Assembly: GCF_030814415.1 (NCBI RefSeq)
Contig: NZ_JAUSVB010000001.1
Span: 1,054,001 to 1,118,000, forward strand
DNA length: 64,000 nucleotides
From: Cellulomonas humilata
GTDB lineage: Bacteria; Actinomycetota; Actinomycetes; Actinomycetales; Cellulomonadaceae
Direction: 5' to 3'
Shown here: positions 50,343-58,210 of the stretch, piece after piece
How positions within the stretch are numbered: the stretch's first letter is position 1
Layout of the letters: every line of letters starts with the position of its first letter
Program-made: the position numbers and the translations under genes
The notes under the pieces: generated by a model
Told to the model about the DNA's origin: nothing
Databases searched by the model: none
Seen by the model: only the letters and a program-made list of their open reading frames with translations

Positions 50343-50837
50343 TCAGAGCTCCCGCAGCACCTCGCGTGCGAACCGCACCGACCGCTCGCGCAGTCCCTCG
50401 ATCCGGCGCAGGACGAGCCCGGCCGGATCCTGCCCGGCCTCGATGATCGTGGGCTTGCGACGCACGTTGTGCGAGCACTCGAAGGTGGTGCAGATGAGCG
50501 TGCCGATGGTGTCGCCGTTGCGCCCGGGTCCGCCGGCGCGGCGGGCGACGTACATCGAGACGTCGTCGGTGGCGTAGACGTCCTCGCACCAGGCGCAGAC
50601 GGCACGTCGGCGGGATGCGGCCCCCTCCGGCGAGCGCAGCGTGATGCCGACGAGGGTGTCGTCGACGGTCAGGACGACGTACGCGCGCTGGGGTGCCTTG
50701 CGGTCGATCCAGCCCAGGTAGTCGAGCCGCTCCCAGCGAAGGTCGGACAGGTCGGTGGGGAGGGTGAGCTGCGAGGCCTCGCGACGTGAGCAGTTCACGA
50801 AGGATGCGCGGATCAGCTTCTCGGTCAGGGGGTTCAC
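50343..50837 (-). CDS. FBP-domain (FusC-type zinc-finger) protein
   Basis: The 164-residue protein starts at GTG 50837 with 'NPLTEKLIRASFVNCSRREA' and 'LRWERLDYLGWIDRKAPQRA' and continues to 'CAWCEDVYATDDVSMYVARR' and 'TLICTTFECSHNVRR', the CxxC...C pattern of a treble-clef zinc finger. This is the FBP domain, related to FusB/FusC ribosome-release proteins that protect elongation factor G from fusidic acid. In actinobacteria it is widespread and its role is not settled. It ends in a strong terminator. Confidence 0.88.
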   Translation of the reverse strand: MNPLTEKLIRASFVNCSRREASQLTLPTDLSDLRWERLDYLGWIDRKAPQRAYVVLTVDDTLVGITLRSPEGAASRRRAVCAWCEDVYATDDVSMYVARRAGGPGRNGDTIGTLICTTFECSHNVRRKPTIIEAGQDPAGLVLRRIEGLRERSVRFAREVLREL

Positions 50838-51082
50838 TGGCGTGGGCTTTCGGGGCGGCGGGAGCCGGCACGGGTTCGTGACGGCGCGAGCGCCCGCCGA
50901 GGTACGCCCGACCACCGGCGGATCATGCGTCCGTCGGTGGTGTCGCCGGGGATGGCGTCAGGCGTGCTGAGCGGGCGTCCGGGCTCCGGCTGAGCAGGCC
51001 AGGACGGCCGCCTCGCTTCCCTGCTGCATCGTCATGGGCTCGATGGTGCGCCAGGGCCCGGCGCATCGTCCAGTCGGATATC

Positions 51083-51649
51083 TCAGGCGGCCGGCGCGGC
51101 GAGCGCCTTGCGGACCGTGAGCAGGAGCTGGCCGACCACGTCGTGCGGCGGTGACGTGCCCTCGCGGAGCTCGCTCCAGCCGAGGTAGAGCGAGGACCAC
51201 AGCACGCCCTGCAGCCAGCCGGGGGAGAGTCGGGTGTCGAGCGTGCCGTCGGCGAGGCCCCGCGCGCACGCGTCGTCGAGCGACTGCGAGAATCCGTGCT
51301 CGAGACCACAGGTGTCGATCGAGACGACCTCGGTGAACATGAGCGTCAGCAGGTCGCCCAGCTGGAGGAGCGTCTGGCAGGCGCGCAGGATCGCGTCGAG
51401 CCCGGTGCCCTCGTCCAGGCGTGCGCGTACGGCGGCGTCCCCGAGCCGGCGCCCCGCCTCCTGCATCACGGCCGTGAGGAGCTCGGCGCGGTCGGGGTAG
51501 TAGCGGTGGAGCGTGGTCCGGCCGACGTCCGCGGCGTCGGCGATCTGGCCGAGGCTCGCGCTCGGGTCGGCGGCGAGGACCCGGATGGCGGCGTCGAGGA
51601 TCGCCTTGCGGGTCCGGCCTCGCGTACCGGTCTCGCTGTCGACTGTCAT
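51083..51649 (-). CDS. TetR-family transcriptional regulator
   Basis: The 188-residue protein has an N-terminal TetR HTH ('RKAILDAAIRVLAADPSASL', 'GQIADAADVGRTTLHRYYPD', 'RAELLTAVM') and an all-helical ligand domain ('ILRACQTLLQLGDLLTLMFT'). It is divergent from the ABC exporter gene, across a region with a perfect 18-base palindrome. It almost certainly represses the exporter and itself and is released by an exported drug or lipid. Confidence 0.9.
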   Translation of the reverse strand: MTVDSETGTRGRTRKAILDAAIRVLAADPSASLGQIADAADVGRTTLHRYYPDRAELLTAVMQEAGRRLGDAAVRARLDEGTGLDAILRACQTLLQLGDLLTLMFTEVVSIDTCGLEHGFSQSLDDACARGLADGTLDTRLSPGWLQGVLWSSLYLGWSELREGTSPPHDVVGQLLLTVRKALAAPAA

Positions 51650-51697
51650 CCACCGAAAGTAGCACCGTGTTCCACCGAGGGGCGCGGTTGACCTATC

Positions 51698-51715
51698 TGG
51701 AACACAAGTGTTCCA
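51698..51715. promoter_or_regulatory. TetR operator palindrome
   Basis: TGGAACACAAGTGTTCCA (51698-51715) is a perfect 18-base palindrome overlapping the -35/-10 region of the ABC exporter gene (TTGACC at 51688-51693). A half-site GTGTTCCA also occurs at 51667-51674. It lies between TetR and the exporter and is the likely operator. Confidence 0.8.
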
Positions 51716-51723
51716 CTGGGTGG

Positions 51724-53523
51724 ATGACGGCGACGGCGACGGACACCCCGACGGACACCGACCAACCCCCGCGCGGTGAACGCCTGCGCATCCTCATCGG
51801 CTTCGCACGGCCGCACCGCAACACGCTCCTGCTCGGCCTTGCCCTGAGCCTCGTCGCGACCGCGATGGGCCTGGCGACCCCGATGGTGACCAAGTGGGTG
51901 CTCGACTCCCTGTCGGAGGGCCTGAGCCTGGCGCAGCCGATCGCGCTGCTGCTCGGCCTGCTCGTCGTCGGGTCCGCGGTCGGGCTCGCCCAGTGGATCC
52001 TCATGGGCACCGTGGCCGAGCGCATCGTGCTGGACGCGCGCGAGTCGCTGGTGCGGAAGTTCCTGCGCGCGACCGTGCCCGCGGTGACGCGCCGTCCCGT
52101 CGGCGAGCTGGTCACGCGCACCACGTCGGACACACTGCTCCTGCGCGAGGCCGCGTCGTCGAGCCTGGTCAGCCTGGTCAACGGCGTCGTCGCCCTCGTC
52201 GGGACCCTGATCCTCATGGCCGTCCTCGACGTGGTGCTGCTGGCGACGACCATCGGCGCGATCATCGTCGTCGGCGTGCTCATGGCCCTGCTGCTGCCCG
52301 GCATCGCGAAGTCGCAGGAGGCTGCTCAGGAGTCCGTCGGGAAGCTCGGCGGCACGCTCGAGGGGACGCTGCGCGCGGTCCGCACCGTGAAGTCGAGCCG
52401 GGCCGAGGAGCGGCAGGGCGAGCGGATCCTCGCCGACGCGCGCGATGCGAAGGACCACTCCGTGCGGGCGGTGCGGACGACCGCCGTCGCGTGGACCATC
52501 TCCTGGGGCGGCATCCAGCTCGCGATCGTCGTGATCCTCGGGCTGGGTGCGTGGCGCGTGTCGCAGGACCTGCTCGCGGTCTCCAGCCTGGTGGCGTTCC
52601 TGCTCTACGCGTTCAACATCGTCGGCCCGATCACCGAGCTGACGCAGGCGTTCACGCAGCTCCAGTCCGGCATCGCGGCTGCCGCGCGCATCCGTGAGGT
52701 CACGGAGATGGAGAGCGAGCAGCCGGTGACCTCCGGACGGCCCGCCGAGATCGTCCCGGACGACGCGACCCCCGTCGTCGAGCTGCGGAACGTGACCGCC
52801 GCGTACGGCCCTGACGCTGAGCCGGCCGTGCGGGACGTCTCGTTCGCCGTGCCACGACGGGGTCACACCGCGCTCGTCGGCCCGTCGGGCGCCGGCAAGA
52901 CCACGATCTTCTCGCTGCTGCTGCGCTTCCTCGAGCCGCAGTCCGGGCAGCTGCTCCTGGACGGGGTCCCCTTCGCGGAGATCGGGCACGACCGCCTCCG
53001 CGAGCGCTTCGCGTACGTCGAGCAGGAGACGCCGATCGTGCCCGGCTCGATCCGCGACAACCTGCTGTTCAGCGCGCCCGACGCGACCGACGTGGAGCTC
53101 GACCGCGTGCTGTCGGCGGTCCGGCTGGACGGGGCCTTCGACGCCCTCCCCGACGGGCTCGACACGTCGCTGACCTCGACGTCCGTCTCCGGCGGCCAGC
53201 GCCAGCGCATCGCACTGGCCCGCGCGATCCTCAAGGCGCCCGAGGTGCTGCTGCTCGACGAGGCGACCGCGCAGGTGGACGGCCTCACGGAGTCCGCGAT
53301 CCACGACTGCATCCGGGACCTGGCCGTGCGGGGGGCCGTCGTGACGGTCGCGCACCGGCTGTCCACGGTGCTCGACGCCGACACGATCCTGGTCATGGAG
53401 GACGGGCGGGTGCGGGCACGCGGGACGCACGAGGAGCTGCTCGGGTCGGACGAGCTGTACCGGGACCTGGTCGAGGCGCTGCGCATCGGCGTGGAGCTGC
53501 CGGGGCGCGTCACGGTCGGCTGA
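51724..53523 (+). CDS. ABC transporter, exporter type (half-transporter)
   Basis: The 599-residue protein joins a transmembrane domain with six helices (residues about 35-340) and a nucleotide-binding domain with Walker A 'GPSGAGKTT' near residue 386, Q-loop, signature 'VSGGQRQR' near residue 489 and Walker B 'VLLLDEAT' near residue 508, followed by the H-loop 'VTVAHRLS'. It would work as a homodimer to export a lipid or drug. ATG 51724 lies nine bases after the operator, so this start is preferred to the upstream frame. TetR controls it. Confidence 0.93.
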   Translation: MTATATDTPTDTDQPPRGERLRILIGFARPHRNTLLLGLALSLVATAMGLATPMVTKWVLDSLSEGLSLAQPIALLLGLLVVGSAVGLAQWILMGTVAERIVLDARESLVRKFLRATVPAVTRRPVGELVTRTTSDTLLLREAASSSLVSLVNGVVALVGTLILMAVLDVVLLATTIGAIIVVGVLMALLLPGIAKSQEAAQESVGKLGGTLEGTLRAVRTVKSSRAEERQGERILADARDAKDHSVRAVRTTAVAWTISWGGIQLAIVVILGLGAWRVSQDLLAVSSLVAFLLYAFNIVGPITELTQAFTQLQSGIAAAARIREVTEMESEQPVTSGRPAEIVPDDATPVVELRNVTAAYGPDAEPAVRDVSFAVPRRGHTALVGPSGAGKTTIFSLLLRFLEPQSGQLLLDGVPFAEIGHDRLRERFAYVEQETPIVPGSIRDNLLFSAPDATDVELDRVLSAVRLDGAFDALPDGLDTSLTSTSVSGGQRQRIALARAILKAPEVLLLDEATAQVDGLTESAIHDCIRDLAVRGAVVTVAHRLSTVLDADTILVMEDGRVRARGTHEELLGSDELYRDLVEALRIGVELPGRVTVG

Positions 53524-53540
53524 CCCCGCCGTTCAAGATG

Positions 53541-53554
53541 CTCAGCATGCTGAG
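53541..53554. promoter_or_regulatory. Perfect 14-base palindrome
   Basis: CTCAGCATGCTGAG is a perfect palindrome between the ABC exporter stop and the TspO-like start, 19 bases before ATG 53574. It may be an operator for the TspO-like gene or a small terminator. Confidence 0.45.
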
Positions 53555-53573
53555 TGTTGGCACTCTGGAGGGT

Positions 53574-54389
53574 ATGACGACAACACTCTCCACGAGCACC
53601 ACGACCCGGGACCGCGTCCGCCAGGTGACCGTCCTCGTCGGCGCGGTCGTCGCGATCGGCGGCGCTGCCGTCGGCTCCGGCGCGTTCGGTGGCCAGCCCA
53701 TCGCCGACGCGGCCGACGGTGCCCTGTCCGCGACGGCCACCCCGCTCGCCCCCGACACCCCCGCCTTCTCGATCTGGTCCCTGATCTACCTCGGCCTGGG
53801 CGTCTTCGCGGTCGTCCAGGCCCTGCCGCGCCAGGGCGCCGACCCCCGGCTCCGGGCGGTGTCGTGGTGGGTGCTGGCGTCGATGCTGCTCAACGCGCTG
53901 TGGATCGGGGTCGTGCAGGCGGGGTCGGTCGGCGTGAGCGTGGTCGTGATCCTCGCGCTGCTCGCCGTGCTCGCCGTGGTCTTCGTCCGGCTCGTCCGCC
54001 TGGCGCACACCGGAACCGCGACGTCGCTGGTCACCGACGTGACGATGGGGCTGTACCTGGGCTGGGTCAGCGTGGCGACGCTCGCCAACATCGCCGCGTT
54101 CCTCACGGTCGCCGACGTCGGCGAGCTCGGCCTGGGCGCGACGGCGTGGTCGGTGATCGTGCTCGCGGCGGGTGCCGCCCTGTCGGTCGCCTACGCGGTG
54201 TTCGGCCGGGGCCGTCCGTCGGTGATCGTGCCGGTCGGCCTGGCGATGGCGTGGGGCCTCGCGTGGATCGGCCTCGGCCGCACGAACGGCCCGCTGGTGG
54301 ACGAGACGGTGGCGACGGCCGCGTTCGTGGCGGCCGCGATCGCGGTGCTCGCCCCGCTGATCACCAGCGTGGCGGCCCGCCGTCGCTGA
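53574..54389 (+). CDS. TspO/MBR-like membrane protein
   Basis: The 271-residue protein has about seven helices. 'PAFSIWSLIYLGLGVFAVVQ', 'RLRAVSWWVLASMLLNALWI' and 'VTMGLYLGWVSVATLANIAA' match the tryptophan-rich sensory protein (TspO) family in its longer actinobacterial form. TspO proteins bind porphyrins or other hydrophobic ligands and respond to stress. ATG 53574 was chosen over the ATG at 53538, which lies inside the palindrome. A GGAGG is close to the start. Confidence 0.8.
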   Translation: MTTTLSTSTTTRDRVRQVTVLVGAVVAIGGAAVGSGAFGGQPIADAADGALSATATPLAPDTPAFSIWSLIYLGLGVFAVVQALPRQGADPRLRAVSWWVLASMLLNALWIGVVQAGSVGVSVVVILALLAVLAVVFVRLVRLAHTGTATSLVTDVTMGLYLGWVSVATLANIAAFLTVADVGELGLGATAWSVIVLAAGAALSVAYAVFGRGRPSVIVPVGLAMAWGLAWIGLGRTNGPLVDETVATAAFVAAAIAVLAPLITSVAARRR

Positions 54390-54390
54390 C

Positions 54391-54444
54391 GAGCACGCCA
54401 TGACTGCCGCGGCCGAGCCCGTGCGCGGCACTCATGGCGTGCTC
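54391..54444. terminator. Long imperfect stem-loop between genes
   Basis: Positions 54391-54403 pair perfectly with 54432-54444 and the inner 54406-54411 with 54424-54429, separated by a two-base mismatch, with a 12-base loop. It starts just after the TspO-like stop and is a terminator or a REP-like element; only one copy was noticed. Confidence 0.6.
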
Positions 54445-54496
54445 ATCGCCGACGAATCGGCGACGAGCCCGACGCGGCAGCCACGGCCGGTTCGCG

Positions 54497-55309
54497 TCAG
54501 GCGGCGGTGAACGCCGGGCCGGCGCCGTCGTCGACCAGCCGTGCGACCGTGTCCGTGGCGTCGAGGTCGACGGCGATCGTCACGTCGTCCGCCCAGCCGG
54601 CCGTCGTGAGCTCGCGACCGCTCGTCGAGTCCCGGGCGGACGCTGTCGGATCAGGCGTCGCTCGCCAGAGGCGGACGGCCGCGCGGGCCTCGCTCGACAG
54701 ATCGTCGTCGCGGCGGGCCGCTGCCACCGCGCCCGCGCGAGACTCGCTCGACAGGTCGTCGCGGAGGGCCGCGGCGATCGCGCCCGCGCCGAGCAGGTCC
54801 TCGAGGCACGGGCCCAGGCTTCCGTCGGGCCACCGCTCGCCGGCGGGAACGACGACGACGTCGTTCAGGGGGTCGGCGGCGAGGTGCTCGGTCGCGATGC
54901 GTGCGACGGCCGACGCGTTGCGGAGGCAGCCGGCGACGACCGTGGCGCCGGTGCTCGCCAGACCGTGCGCGATGGTCGCGCCGTTCGGCGACGGCAGGAC
55001 GAGCCGACCTCCGCGCAGGTGCAGGAGCGACGCCGGCGAGAGGCTGAGCCGCCCGTCGCCACGCGGCTGCGCCAGCACGGCGCCGAGGTCTGCGGCCAGC
55101 GCTTCGGCGCCTGCGGGATCGCGGTGCGGGTAGGGGTGGACGACGACGCCCTGCTCGCAGGCGACCGTCACCGCGGTGGAGAACGACAGGACGTCGACCA
55201 CCACGACGAGGCTCGCCGACCCGTGCGGTCCGAGCAGCTGCAACGCTCCGGAAAGCCCCCACTCGAGCCGGACCCGGGCCGGCCGCTGGTCGGGGAACGG
55301 CGTGATCAC
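54497..55309 (-). CDS. 2-phosphosulfolactate phosphatase-like protein (ComB)
   Basis: The 270-residue protein has 'ASLVVVVDVLSFSTAVTVAC', 'RLVLPSPNGATIAHGLASTG', 'VVAGCLRNASAVARIATEHL' and 'VVVPAGERWPDGSLGPCLED', the ComB family hallmarks (Mg2+-dependent phosphatase acting on 2-phosphosulfolactate in coenzyme M synthesis; in bacteria the substrate is unclear). Within 'ALRDDLSSESRAGAVAA' and 'RRDDDLSSEARAAVRL' an 18-residue segment is repeated in tandem, encoded by an imperfect 54-base duplication. GTG 55309 was chosen as the start. Confidence 0.85.
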   Translation of the reverse strand: MITPFPDQRPARVRLEWGLSGALQLLGPHGSASLVVVVDVLSFSTAVTVACEQGVVVHPYPHRDPAGAEALAADLGAVLAQPRGDGRLSLSPASLLHLRGGRLVLPSPNGATIAHGLASTGATVVAGCLRNASAVARIATEHLAADPLNDVVVVPAGERWPDGSLGPCLEDLLGAGAIAAALRDDLSSESRAGAVAAARRDDDLSSEARAAVRLWRATPDPTASARDSTSGRELTTAGWADDVTIAVDLDATDTVARLVDDGAGPAFTAA

Positions 55310-55387
55310 CGGCCGAGTCTGCCACCGGCCCGACCGACTGCGGCGTCCCGGCGTGGTCCGTGCCGGATGTCGGGTTCGCGGAGCAGA

Positions 55388-55449
55388 TGCAACCGATGGT
55401 TGCGTCGGACTCACGACCGGGCTATCGTGATGTGCAACCAATCGTTGCA
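55388..55449. promoter_or_regulatory. Twin GCAAC/GTTGC palindromes, ArsR operator candidates
   Basis: GCAACC-GAT-GGTTGC (55389-55403) and TGCAAC-CAATC-GTTGCA (55433-55449) are two perfect palindromes with centres about 45 bases apart, the second 15 bases upstream of the SRPBCC gene start. They lie at the head of an operon that contains an ArsR-family regulator, so autoregulation is likely. Confidence 0.65.
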
Positions 55450-55464
55450 GAAAGCGGGAAGCTC

Positions 55465-55920
55465 ATGGAGTTCGGAAGCATCGAGCGCGAGATCCACGTC
55501 GACGCGTCGCCGGAGATCGTCTTCGAGGTGGTCAGCAGCCCCGAGCACATCCGGGAGTGGTGGGGCGGCGCGGAGACGGACCTGTCACCGACGCCGGGCG
55601 TCGTGTCCTCCGTGGGCTGGGGGCTCGGGACTGCCGACGAGCACGTCGAGCCGCTCACCGTCGTCGAGGCCGACCCGCCGCGCCTGTTCTCGTTCCGCTG
55701 GGTGTTCGACGAGGGAACCGACGCACCGTCCCTGCTCGTCACGTTCCAGCTCGTCCCGTCCGGTGACGGGACCATGCTCCGGATGACGGAGACCGGGTTC
55801 CGGGAGAAGGGCTGGGAGATCGCGACCCTCGAGGCGGCCTACGCCGACCACGTCGAGGGCTGGGACCGGTTCGTCCCGGCCATCGCGGAGTACAGCGCCG
55901 GGCTGGTGTCGACGCCATGA
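55465..55920 (+). CDS. SRPBCC/AHSA1-type protein
   Basis: The 151-residue protein begins 'MEFGSIEREIHVDASPEIVF' and contains 'SSPEHIREWWGGAETDLSPT' and 'FRWVFDEGTDAPSLLVTFQL', with the C-terminal helix 'EAAYADHVEGWDRFVPAIAE': a typical AHSA1/START-like protein that is commonly linked to ArsR regulators. ATG 55465 follows the operator pair. Its stop overlaps the ArsR start by four bases. Confidence 0.88.
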   Translation: MEFGSIEREIHVDASPEIVFEVVSSPEHIREWWGGAETDLSPTPGVVSSVGWGLGTADEHVEPLTVVEADPPRLFSFRWVFDEGTDAPSLLVTFQLVPSGDGTMLRMTETGFREKGWEIATLEAAYADHVEGWDRFVPAIAEYSAGLVSTP

Positions 55921-56255
55921 GCGTCGCGGTCGACGACGACCTCTGGTCCGCGATCGGGGACCCGACGCGGCGCCGGATGGTCGACCTCCTGCTCGCCGAC
56001 GGGGCCGGCACCGCGACGACGCTCAGCGACAGCCTGCCGGTGACTCGTCAGGCGGTGGCCAAGCACCTGGTGGTGCTGGACCGCGTCGGCCTGGTGCACG
56101 TCACGCCGGCCGGGCGCGAGCGGCGGTACCGCGTCGACGAGGTCCAGCTCGCCCGCGCGGTGGCTCAGCTGGCCGACGTCGGGTCGGCGTGGGACGCCCG
56201 CCTGCAGCGGATCAAGCGGATCGCGGAAGCGATCGAGCGCAGTCAGAAGAAGTGA
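55917..56255 (+). CDS. ArsR-family regulator, SRPBCC-associated type
   Basis: The 112-residue protein has the winged HTH 'LWSAIGDPTRRRMVDLLLAD', 'TTLSDSLPVTRQAVAKHLVV' and 'LVHVTPAGRERRYRVDEVQL'. No metal-binding cysteines are present. This subgroup usually regulates the SRPBCC gene next to it, and the two palindromes upstream of the operon are probable binding sites. ATG 55917 overlaps the SRPBCC stop (ATGA). Confidence 0.9.
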   Translation: MSVAVDDDLWSAIGDPTRRRMVDLLLADGAGTATTLSDSLPVTRQAVAKHLVVLDRVGLVHVTPAGRERRYRVDEVQLARAVAQLADVGSAWDARLQRIKRIAEAIERSQKK

Positions 56256-56276
56256 CGAGAAGAAGAGGAGATCGAG

Positions 56277-56720
56277 ATGGTGGACATCATTCACCGGGTC
56301 GGCGTGAAGTCGGCCGCACTGGACGACGTTTACGCCGCGCTGGCGACGGTCGACGGGCTGGCCGGCTGGTGGACGTCCGACACAACGGGCGACGCCGGGG
56401 TCGGCGGCCTGTTGGAGTTCCGGTTCGAGCCGGGCGACATCGAGATGGTCGTGCTCGAGCAGGAACCCGGGAAGAGCGTGCTGTGGGAGGTCGTCGACGG
56501 GCCGGCCGAGTGGATCGGCACGACCGTCCGGTGGGAGCTCAAGCAGGAGGGCGACTACGTGATCATCCTGTTCGCCCACGAGGGGTGGAAGGAGCGCGTC
56601 GAGTTCATGTCGCACTGCAGCACCAAGTGGGCGACGTTCCTGATGAGCCTCAAGCAGCTGGTCGAGACCGGCACCGGGGCGCCCGCGCCGGCCGACGTCC
56701 AGATCTCCGACTGGCACTGA
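56277..56720 (+). CDS. SRPBCC/AHSA1-type protein
   Basis: The 147-residue protein opens 'MVDIIHRVGVKSAALDDVYA' with 'ALATVDGLAGWWTSDTTGDA' and has a C-terminal 'EFMSHCSTKWATFLMSLKQL' helix, again the AHSA1-like fold. It follows ArsR by 21 bases after an AGGAG site and ends in a strong hairpin, so it is the last gene of the ArsR operon. The two SRPBCC proteins differ strongly, so they may bind different ligands. Confidence 0.88.
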   Translation: MVDIIHRVGVKSAALDDVYAALATVDGLAGWWTSDTTGDAGVGGLLEFRFEPGDIEMVVLEQEPGKSVLWEVVDGPAEWIGTTVRWELKQEGDYVIILFAHEGWKERVEFMSHCSTKWATFLMSLKQLVETGTGAPAPADVQISDWH

Positions 56721-56724
56721 CCAC

Positions 56725-56758
56725 GACACGGGCACCCCGGAGACGGGGTGCCCGTGTC
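56725..56758 (+). terminator. 15-base-pair hairpin terminator with GAGA loop
   Basis: Positions 56725-56739 pair perfectly with 56744-56758 around GAGA, four bases after the stop of the last SRPBCC gene. This ends the ArsR operon. Confidence 0.85.
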
Positions 56759-56782
56759 TCGCCGTGACGGCATCATGGCGCG

Positions 56783-57076
56783 ATGGAGTTCGAGTTCACC
56801 GGCGAGATCATCTACTGGCGCGGCCCTTCCCCGTTCCACTACGTCCCCGTCCCCGAGCAGGAGAGCGCCGCGATCAAGGTGGTCTCCTCGGAGCTCACCT
56901 ACGGGTGGGGCGTCATCCCGGTGCTGGTACAGATCGGCGACACGGAGTGGGAGACGTCGCTCTTCCCGAAGGACGGTCGCTACCTGGTCCCCGTCAAGGA
57001 CATGGTCCGCAAGGCGGAGCTCCTGGACCTGGGCGACACCGTCACGGTGCGGCTGGTCCTGGCCGGTCCGCGCTGA
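56783..57076 (+). CDS. DUF1905 family protein
   Basis: The 97-residue protein has 'EFTGEIIYWRGPSPFHYVPV', 'SSELTYGWGVIPVLVQIGDT' and 'KDGRYLVPVKDMVRKAELLD', matching DUF1905, a small beta-barrel family. No function is known; relatives are sometimes fused to or near YdeI-like proteins. It starts 25 bases after the terminator and overlaps the convergent epoxide hydrolase gene by 35 bases. Confidence 0.85.
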   Translation: MEFEFTGEIIYWRGPSPFHYVPVPEQESAAIKVVSSELTYGWGVIPVLVQIGDTEWETSLFPKDGRYLVPVKDMVRKAELLDLGDTVTVRLVLAGPR

Positions 57077-58175
57077 CCGCCCGGTACGGCCGGAAGAAGT
57101 CGCGCAGCTCCTGTGCGTACAGCTCGGGCTCCTCGAACGGCGCGAAGTGCCCGCCGCGGTCCAGCTCGGTCACGCGCACGGTGTTCGCGGTGCGGTCGAG
57201 CCACGCGCGCGGGGGCCGCACCAGGTCGTGCGGGAAGATCGAGAACCCGGACGGCACCTCGACCCGTCGCGCGTGCTGCTCGAGCGGCACGCGGGAGTTG
57301 GCGTGGTACATCCGCATCGACGAGCCGATGGTCCCGGTGAGCCAGTAGATCGTGATGTTGGTGAGGATGTCGTCGGCCGAGAGGTCCACGTCGCTCCACG
57401 CGTGCAGCTTCTCGACGATCCACGCCGCCAGCCCGGCCGGTGAGTCGGTGAGCCCGACGGCCGCGGTCAGGGGCTTCGTCCGGTGCATCGCGGCGTACGC
57501 TCCCTCGCCCGCACCCCACGCCTGGGCGCCCGCGATGAACTCGCGCTCCTCGGGTGCCAGGTCGGCCGGGTCGCCGGTGTAGATCGGGAGCCCGCCGTCC
57601 GTCCGGTGGACCGCCACGACGCGGTCGGGGTGGTCGAGCGCGAGGAACCGGCTGACCCCGCTGCCGATGTCCCCGCCCGCCGCGCCGAACTGCTCGTACC
57701 CGAGCGCCGTCATGAGCTGCGCCCAGAGCCCGGCGACGCCGACGACGTCCAGCGGCGGACCGTCCGAGTACCCGAACCCCGGCATGTCCGGGACGACGAC
57801 GTCGAACGCGTCCGCGGGGTTCTCCGGGTCCGTGAGCAGCGGGATGACCTTGCTGTACCGCCAGAACGAGTCGGGCCAGCCGTGGGTCAGGACGAGCGGC
57901 AGGGCTCCGGGGACGGCCGCCCGGGCGTGCACGACGTGGATCCGACGGTCCCCCAGCGGCACGTGGAACCGGGGGTGCCGGGAGAGCGCCGCCTCCTGCG
58001 CGGGCCAGTCGAACCCGTCGGCCCAGTACGCGACCAGCTCCCGCAGGTAGTCGAGGTCGGCGCCCAGCGACCAGCCGGCGTCCTCGGGCGACTCCGGCCA
58101 GCGCGTCGCCCGCAATCGCGCACGCAGGTCCTCGATGGCCTCGGGCGTGGTCGGCGAGCGGAACGGCTCCGGCAT
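57042..58175 (-). CDS. Epoxide hydrolase, EHN-type
   Basis: The 377-residue protein has the N-terminal EHN segment ('IEDLRARLRATRWPESPEDA', 'DYLRELVAYWADGFDWPAQE', 'HFVVHARAA'-like 'IHVVHARAAVPGALPLVLTH') and an alpha/beta-hydrolase core with 'HGWPDSFWRYSKVIPLLTDP' and the nucleophile elbow 'AAGGDIGSGVS' containing Asp. The catalytic His is in 'ELDRGGHFAPFEEPELYAQE'. It hydrolyses epoxides to diols, as in microsomal-type epoxide hydrolases. ATG 58175 was chosen; the far longer frame upstream is the shadow of the M3 and LacI genes. Confidence 0.9.
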   Translation of the reverse strand: MPEPFRSPTTPEAIEDLRARLRATRWPESPEDAGWSLGADLDYLRELVAYWADGFDWPAQEAALSRHPRFHVPLGDRRIHVVHARAAVPGALPLVLTHGWPDSFWRYSKVIPLLTDPENPADAFDVVVPDMPGFGYSDGPPLDVVGVAGLWAQLMTALGYEQFGAAGGDIGSGVSRFLALDHPDRVVAVHRTDGGLPIYTGDPADLAPEEREFIAGAQAWGAGEGAYAAMHRTKPLTAAVGLTDSPAGLAAWIVEKLHAWSDVDLSADDILTNITIYWLTGTIGSSMRMYHANSRVPLEQHARRVEVPSGFSIFPHDLVRPPRAWLDRTANTVRVTELDRGGHFAPFEEPELYAQELRDFFRPYRAVSADRPGPAAP

Positions 58176-58210
58176 GCGACCCACCCTAGGGACGCCCTCA
58201 GACAGACTGC

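Noticed and set aside
50958..51035. 25-codon frame on the minus strand downstream of TetR
   Set aside because: No ribosome-binding site and no recognisable peptide pattern; probably chance.
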